From: Chloroflexia bacterium
Lineage (GTDB): Bacteria; Chloroflexota; Chloroflexia; Thermomicrobiales; UBA6265
Assembly: GCA_030430125.1 (NCBI GenBank)
Contig: JAUIGA010000118.1
Location: 1 to 9,027 of the forward strand
Direction of reading: 5' to 3'
Length of the DNA: 9,027 nucleotides
The notes beneath the pieces were generated by a model. It worked only from the letters and a program-made list of their open reading frames with translations. It was not told the DNA's origin and did not search any database. Position 1 is the stretch's first letter. Each line of letters opens with the position of its first letter. Shown one piece after another: positions 4,784 to 9,027 of the stretch. The position numbers were made by a program, and so were the translations under genes.

Positions 4784-6022
4784 GTGTACAGCTCCCTGTC
4801 CCATCTCGCCTGCACCGCGTGTACCGCCACGCTGCCCGCGGATCGTCTGGCCACCACCTGCCCCGCCTGCGGCAAGGTGCTCTATGCCCGATACGATCTC
4901 GAACAGGCGTCGCAAACCATGACCACCACCGCGCTGACGGAACGTCCGTGGGGCATGTGGCGCTACGCCGAAATCCTGCCGGTGGTCGATGTGGCCAACC
5001 GTGTCACCCTGGGTGAGGGCGGGACGCCGCTGCTGGCGACGCCACGGCTCGGATCGACGTTCGGCATCGATCGGCTGCTGGTGAAGGACGAAGGGCTGAA
5101 TCCCACCGGCAGCTTCAAGGCGCGCGGGCTGGCCATGGCCGTCTCCCGCGCGAAGGAGCTCGGCGCCGAAGCGCTGGTCATCCCCTCGGCCGGCAACGCC
5201 GGCGCGGCGATGGCGGCCTACGCCGCGAGGGCCGGTCTGCCGGCGCACGTCCTCATGCCCGCCGACGCACCGGAGGCGACGAAGGCCGAATGCCACGCCT
5301 ACGGCGCGCATGTGACCCTCGTCGACGGGTTGATCAACGACGCCGGACGAGTCGCGCGGCAGCTGGCGGATGCCTTCGGCTGGTTCGACGTGTCGACCTT
5401 GAAGGAGCCGTACCGCGCCGAGGGCAAGAAGACGCTGGGATTGGAGCTGGCCGACCAGCTCGGCTGGCGGGTACCGGATGCGATCGTCTACCCGACCGGC
5501 GGCGGCACCGGTATCGTCGGGATGTGGAAAGCGTTCGACGAGCTGGAATCCATGGGACTGATCGGCTCCGACCGGCCGAGGATGATCGTCGTACAGCCGG
5601 AGGGATGCGCGCCGATCGTGCGCGCCTTCGAACAGGGCGAGACCCACGCCGCCGCCTGGCAGGATGCCAGCACCGTCGCCGCCGGGTTGCGGGTGCCGGT
5701 GGCGATCGGCGACTATCTGATCCTCGAGGCAATCCGGGCGAGCGGCGGCACCGCCATCACCGTTTCCGATGCCGACCTGATGGAGGGGGTGCGGCTGGCG
5801 GCCACGTTGGAGGGGATCTTTGCATCGCCGGAGGCTGGAGCAGCGGTGATCGCCACGCAGCGACTCCGCGAATCGGGTTACCTGACGCGTCATGACGAGG
5901 TCGTGATCTTCTCCACCGGCAGCGGGCTGAAGCACACCGACCTCATCGCGCCGTCACTCCCCGTGATCGACCCGGATTCGGACAACCTGCCCGAGACAAT
6001 CAGGCATTCTGCCCAATGCTGA
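4784..6022 (+). CDS. thrC: Threonine synthase (PLP-dependent, N-terminal zinc ribbon)
   Basis: It converts O-phospho-L-homoserine to L-threonine and phosphate, the last step of threonine biosynthesis, in the cytoplasm. The protein has 412 residues, normal for the shorter, archaeal/Bacillus-like type. An N-terminal zinc-ribbon-like segment has C10-x2-C13 and C26-x2-C29 and leads into YARYDLE. The fold-type II PLP core shows LGEGGTPLL (76-84), NPTGSFKARG (106-115) with K112 as the Schiff-base lysine, SAGNAGAA (135-142), EPYRAEGKKTLGLEL (208-222), typical of threonine synthases, and the phosphate-binding GGGTG loop (239-243). TGSGLK near the C terminus is also characteristic. The GTG start is supported by GAGGAG at 4771-4776. 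No other threonine pathway gene (homoserine dehydrogenase or kinase) is adjacent. Related PLP enzymes (threonine dehydratase, cysteate synthase) are less likely given the EPYRxEG motif and zinc ribbon, though cysteate synthase cannot be fully excluded by eye. Confidence 0.92.
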   Translation: MYSSLSHLACTACTATLPADRLATTCPACGKVLYARYDLEQASQTMTTTALTERPWGMWRYAEILPVVDVANRVTLGEGGTPLLATPRLGSTFGIDRLLVKDEGLNPTGSFKARGLAMAVSRAKELGAEALVIPSAGNAGAAMAAYAARAGLPAHVLMPADAPEATKAECHAYGAHVTLVDGLINDAGRVARQLADAFGWFDVSTLKEPYRAEGKKTLGLELADQLGWRVPDAIVYPTGGGTGIVGMWKAFDELESMGLIGSDRPRMIVVQPEGCAPIVRAFEQGETHAAAWQDASTVAAGLRVPVAIGDYLILEAIRASGGTAITVSDADLMEGVRLAATLEGIFASPEAGAAVIATQRLRESGYLTRHDEVVIFSTGSGLKHTDLIAPSLPVIDPDSDNLPETIRHSAQC

Positions 6023-6094
6023 CGTGATGGCATGCATGGTGCAATGACGGTGACGGGTTGACCAAGCCCGGTCGACCTGTTTGCATCGTCCCTT

Positions 6095-6115
6095 GGCGAC
6101 CGCCCGACGGTCGCC
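6095..6115 (+). repeat. Perfect 8-bp stem-loop between thrC and the glycosyltransferase
   Basis: GGCGACCG (6095-6102), loop CCCGA, and CGGTCGCC (6108-6115) form a stable hairpin about 20 bases before the ATG at 6136. No T-run follows it. It may end or protect the thrC transcript or lie in the leader of the next gene. A TTGACC (6058-6063) and TTGCAT (6081-6086) 17 bp apart just upstream could be a weak promoter that would start transcription near this stem. Confidence 0.4.
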
Positions 6116-6135
6116 TCGTGCCAGGCTGTGCAACC

Positions 6136-7731
6136 ATGCCCGAGGACCAGACCGCACCGGTCATCGTTCCACCGTTTGCCGCCACCGGCGTTCGCGAGCG
6201 CGGGCGGCGCCTCGCGCGTCACGCGACCACGCGGGTCGCCGGCGCGAGCTGGGCTCGTGTCGCGACGCTTGCGGTCCTCGCCGCCGGCAGTCTCGCCGGA
6301 TGGTATCTGCTCTACGGCTGGTACAACATCGAGGATCACCGGCGGCAACCGCATTTCGCGTTCGAAAAGCTGCCTGGGGGATTCGACTCCCCCATCCTCC
6401 GGCAGACCGCGGTCGTGTTCCTGCTCATCTCTATCGCCTATGTCGCCACTTTCGTGCTGATGGATCGCATCGCCGGCCGGAGATGGGTGGCCTTGCTCGC
6501 CCTGACGGCGCTGTTCGCAGGGGGTACCGCGGCCTGTGTGCTGATGTACCCGGTCGGCGCGCTCGACGCGTTCAACTACATGATCGAAATGAAGCTGGCG
6601 TATCACTTCGATGCGAACCCGTACATCACGACCTTCGCCGCCTACCGCGATGACCCCTATGCGCTCCCGGCGTTCCTGGTCGAGGTGACGCTGTTCTATG
6701 GGCCCGCCTGGCTGCTGGCCATGTGGGTTCCTGGCGCGGTCGCCGGATACGATGCGGTGATCGACACTCTGATCGCGGTCAAGCTCTTCAATGTCGCCCT
6801 GCTCGCCGCCGGGGCGGTCCTGATCGCTCGCCACCAGCGAGACCGACGGCAGGGATTGGTTGCGGCGACGATCTTCCTCGCGAACCCGCTGGTCCTGTTC
6901 GAGGGGGTGGCCAACGCCCACAATGACGTGCTGCTGACCGTGTTCGTCATCGGCGCCATGTTCGCCCTGCAGCGCCGGTCCCCGCTCGCGGGTCCCCTGC
7001 TGGCGCTGTCAGCGCTCGTCAAGCTCTACACGGTCGTCCTGGTGCCTATCTTCATCGTCGCGGCGCTACGAAGCCGCTGGGGGTGGCGCACGATCGCGTT
7101 GACCGTCGCGCTGACCACCCTCACGGGCGCCGCGGCCTGCGCCCCGTGGTGGGGGGACGGAGAACTGATCGACGGGATGCGGTCGGGGCTGGTCGAATCG
7201 CAGGAGATGGACCATGTATCCCCCCTGTCCCTGGCGAAACAGTATGTGCAGGAGCAGCGCGCGCTCGACAGCCCCGCAACCGAGCTGATTCGCAGCCGTC
7301 CCAGCTTCGAAATCGTGCCGGAATCGACACGGATCGATATCCGCAACGCGTTCCTCGCGGTACTCGCGGTCGGCACGCTGGCGATCGCGGTGTCGGTCTG
7401 GAAGGGACGCGCCCCGGAGCTCGCCGCCGCGGAGACGTTGCTGCTGTTGTTCCTCTGCACCACCAACCTCTACGGGTGGTACCTGATTCCGGTGATCGCC
7501 TTGCTGGCGATGCGTCCAGACCGGTTGGGGAAGATCTACGTTGCCGTCGCGACCACGCTGGCCCTCGTCTATTACCCGATGTTCGTCTACGCGCACTTCA
7601 ACACAAGCTGGACCCGATTCCAGGTGCATCAATTCCTGGCGCTGTTCCTTACGGCGCCCATCCTGCTCTATCTGCTGGCGCGCACCCAGCCACTGGGGCA
7701 CGTGGTCAGGCGGCGACTCACCCGCGCCTGA
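6136..7731 (+). CDS. Polytopic GT-C-type glycosyltransferase (MptB/DUF2029-like)
   Basis: This is a membrane glycosyltransferase that probably transfers a sugar, perhaps mannose, from a polyprenyl-phosphate donor to an envelope glycan or glycolipid on the outer face of the membrane. It has 531 residues with about eleven to thirteen hydrophobic helices from residue 41 on. The first extracytoplasmic loop carries ALDAFNY (142-148) with D144, placed like the catalytic acidic residue of GT-C enzymes, followed by NPY (161-163), DDPY (172-175) and YGP (188-190). NPLVLFEGVANAHND (250-264), VKLYTVVLVPIF (295-306) and YGWYLIP (446-452) are patterns seen in MptB-like and DUF2029 mannosyltransferases. 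Start: ATG 6136 is preferred although its ribosome binding site is weak; in-frame GTG 6118 and TTG 6058 would add 6 or 26 residues across a stable hairpin. It is downstream of thrC with a 113-bp gap and has no visible functional link to it. Sugar and acceptor are unknown. Confidence 0.8.
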   Translation: MPEDQTAPVIVPPFAATGVRERGRRLARHATTRVAGASWARVATLAVLAAGSLAGWYLLYGWYNIEDHRRQPHFAFEKLPGGFDSPILRQTAVVFLLISIAYVATFVLMDRIAGRRWVALLALTALFAGGTAACVLMYPVGALDAFNYMIEMKLAYHFDANPYITTFAAYRDDPYALPAFLVEVTLFYGPAWLLAMWVPGAVAGYDAVIDTLIAVKLFNVALLAAGAVLIARHQRDRRQGLVAATIFLANPLVLFEGVANAHNDVLLTVFVIGAMFALQRRSPLAGPLLALSALVKLYTVVLVPIFIVAALRSRWGWRTIALTVALTTLTGAAACAPWWGDGELIDGMRSGLVESQEMDHVSPLSLAKQYVQEQRALDSPATELIRSRPSFEIVPESTRIDIRNAFLAVLAVGTLAIAVSVWKGRAPELAAAETLLLLFLCTTNLYGWYLIPVIALLAMRPDRLGKIYVAVATTLALVYYPMFVYAHFNTSWTRFQVHQFLALFLTAPILLYLLARTQPLGHVVRRRLTRA

Positions 7732-7762
7732 TGCCATCCACACGACGAATTTCGGTTCCTCG

Positions 7763-7792
7763 TTGTCACAACCCCCGGTGATGTGCCAGAAT
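7763..7792 (+). promoter_or_regulatory. Possible promoter for the VanW/YoaR-like gene
   Basis: TTGTCA (7763-7768), an 18-bp spacer and CAGAAT (7787-7792) match the -35 and -10 consensus at 5/6 and 4/6. It lies in the 256-bp gap after the glycosyltransferase, about 195 bp before the next start. The rest of this gap is GC-rich and shows no gene; a weak imperfect hairpin (7742-7763) may end the preceding transcript. Confidence 0.3.
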
Positions 7793-7987
7793 TGGTGCAG
7801 TATCAGGCTGGCGAGCTCAGTCCACTTGGGATTCCCCCGCAATCATGCATCTCCGCGCTCGCCCTGGTGACGGCGCCGTACCCACCGGATCGTGGCAACA
7901 CACCGGGGCGTGGATGCACTGTGTCAGGCATGGTGATCATCCGCGGATCGCGCCGCATGCAATCGCCTGGGGATGAGAGAGGCAGGG

Positions 7988-9027
7988 ATGGCGCAATCGT
8001 ACCCACCCGATAACCTGTCGACCGTGGCAACCGACGGCATGCCGGATCCGCTGGCACGCGTCAGGTACTGGATCGAGTCCACGCTGCACCGCGCGCGCAC
8101 GACCGTGCTGCCCGAGTTGGACGGCGAGCATGCGTCACACCCCGACGCTGCTCCCGGCGCCTGGCAACTGACCGGTGCGCGGCTCGGTCGCAGGCTGCTT
8201 GCGGCCGTTGTCCTGCTGGCGCTCCTGCTGTCGACCGCGCTCGTCGTCTTCCGGGTCGTGTACACGGACCGCGTCTACCCGGCGGTGGTCGTCGGCGACG
8301 TGCCGGTTGGCGGACTCACGGTCGCCGCCGCGCAGGATCGCCTGGCCGAACGCGCGACATCAATGGAACAGGGCACCATCGCCTTCGCCCATGAGGGGTA
8401 CACCTGGACCCCCTCGCTGACCAATCTCGGGGTCAGCATCGATCTTGACACCTCGCTGATCGCCGCCCAGGAGCTCGGGCGCGGCGACAACGCCACCTCG
8501 CGCCTCGGGTTTCTCTCCGACATCCTCGAAGACGACCAGGTGGTGCCGTTGCGATCGACGGTTGACCAGCAGGTGCTGAACGCCTGGTTCGACCGGGTCG
8601 ACCGGGAGATCGATCGCCTGCCCGTCGATGCAAGCATCGAGATCGACGGCATGATGGTCACCGTCGTTCCCGGATCGACCGGGCTCGTGGTCGACCGCGA
8701 GGCGGCCACACGACAGATCCTCGGTGCGCTGTCGTCACTGGAGCCGGTCACCGTGACCCTGCCGCTGCGCGAAGCCAATCCGGATATCACGGCCAAGCAC
8801 CTCCTGCAGGTCACGCCGGATGTCGAGCAGATGATTCGCAAGCCGGTGGTGGCGACGTTCGAAGACCGGGAATGGACGATCGAGCCCGCCACCGTGACGC
8901 CGTACCTCACGGTCGAGATCGCGGATCGCGGTGGCCGCCTGACCCCCACCCTCTCCGTCGACACCGACGGGCTGGCGCGCGCGCTCCGCGAGATGTTCGC
9001 CGAGGTCAACCGCAAGCCGGTCGATGC
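7988..9027 (+). CDS. VanW/YoaR-family envelope protein with peptidoglycan-binding-type domain, 3' end cut off
   Basis: The frame is open from ATG 7988 to the right edge, giving 346 full codons with no stop. AGAGAGG lies 5 bases upstream of the ATG. Residues 1-69 are hydrophilic and probably cytoplasmic. GRR (67-69) precedes a single membrane helix (about 70-91), so by the positive-inside rule the rest is extracytoplasmic. Just after the helix comes YPAVVVGDVPVGGLT (97-111), the characteristic opening of YoaR/VanW-family proteins (Y-P-x-V-x-V-G-x-x-V-G-G-L-T), followed by AAAQDRLAERA and repeated alpha/beta segments that fit one or two peptidoglycan-binding-type domains (PF12229-like). A VanW domain usually follows and would lie beyond the window, as could an L,D-transpeptidase-type domain. 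The molecular function of this family is not firmly known; a cell-wall role is inferred. Base composition matches its neighbours. Confidence 0.82.
   Translation, partial: MAQSYPPDNLSTVATDGMPDPLARVRYWIESTLHRARTTVLPELDGEHASHPDAAPGAWQLTGARLGRRLLAAVVLLALLLSTALVVFRVVYTDRVYPAVVVGDVPVGGLTVAAAQDRLAERATSMEQGTIAFAHEGYTWTPSLTNLGVSIDLDTSLIAAQELGRGDNATSRLGFLSDILEDDQVVPLRSTVDQQVLNAWFDRVDREIDRLPVDASIEIDGMMVTVVPGSTGLVVDREAATRQILGALSSLEPVTVTLPLREANPDITAKHLLQVTPDVEQMIRKPVVATFEDREWTIEPATVTPYLTVEIADRGGRLTPTLSVDTDGLARALREMFAEVNRKPVD

Noticed and set aside
4652..5935. Long minus-strand open frame opposite thrC
   Set aside because: This is a high-GC shadow rich in Arg, Gly and His with no recognisable domain, while thrC on the other strand has every family motif.
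6058..6135. TTG or GTG start adding up to 26 residues to the glycosyltransferase
   Set aside because: No ribosome binding site precedes the TTG. The stretch contains a perfect hairpin and a possible -35 element, and the added residues look unlike a signal or membrane segment.
7877..8007. Repeated CGTACCCACC at 7877-7886 and 7998-8007, each followed by a nearby CGTGGCAAC
   Set aside because: Spacing between the two blocks differs and the second copy lies in coding sequence; this is plausible by chance in GC-rich DNA.
7783..8057. Short open frames on both strands in the gap before the VanW/YoaR-like gene
   Set aside because: They have no ribosome binding site and no domain, and they overlap the well-supported start at 7988.
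1..9027. tRNA or rRNA genes, CRISPR arrays, insertion sequences, phage or defence genes
   Set aside because: Both strands were scanned by eye; no cloverleaf ends, regularly spaced repeats, transposase motifs or terminal repeats were seen.

Overview
The window is high-GC bacterial chromosome (clearly GC-rich by eye, with G/C-ending codons throughout) carrying seven well-supported genes and the first base pairs of an eighth. I think a member of Chloroflexota (Thermomicrobia/Sphaerobacter-like) is most likely. The reasons are the mix of an actinobacterial-looking siderophore-interacting protein, a zinc-ribbon threonine synthase, a VanW/YoaR-type envelope protein and strong GAGGAG-type ribosome binding sites with frequent GTG starts. 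This is a judgement from gene flavour, not a computed assignment.

Left part (1-4044): a ferric-siderophore uptake locus. On the minus strand, in transcription order, are a secreted substrate-binding protein (2050-3024), a first FecCD permease (996-1991), a second FecCD permease (2-1006), and the start codon of a further gene at position 5 that overlaps the second permease's stop and is probably the ATPase. The genes resemble the YclNOPQ / FatBCD / CeuBCDE type of catecholate-siderophore importer. Divergently, on the plus strand, lies a flavin-dependent siderophore-interacting protein (3214-4044) that would reduce the imported ferric complex in the cytoplasm. The shared 189-bp intergenic region holds a 25-bp imperfect palindrome that is a candidate iron-regulator operator. 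No siderophore biosynthesis genes are visible here.

Middle (4045-4783): the siderophore-interacting protein converges with a tiny minus-strand gene (4241-4459) for a 72-residue four-cysteine protein of unknown function. A perfect 25-bp-stem hairpin separates them and looks like a bidirectional terminator. The small gene diverges from thrC across a 324-bp intergenic region. This region contains an AT-rich island with a plausible minus-strand promoter and a 10-bp direct repeat spaced 33 bp.

Right part (4784-9027, all plus strand): threonine synthase (thrC), an integral-membrane GT-C-fold glycosyltransferase resembling the MptB/DUF2029 group, and a VanW/YoaR-family envelope protein that runs off the right edge. 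The gaps between these three (113 and 256 bp) suggest separate or only loosely linked transcription units.

I see no phage, transposon, CRISPR, tRNA or rRNA in the window, and no convincing entirely new system. The most interesting items are the catecholate-pocket signature of a binding protein that has no cysteine at all, the candidate operator in the divergent iron promoter, and the small CGLC protein.
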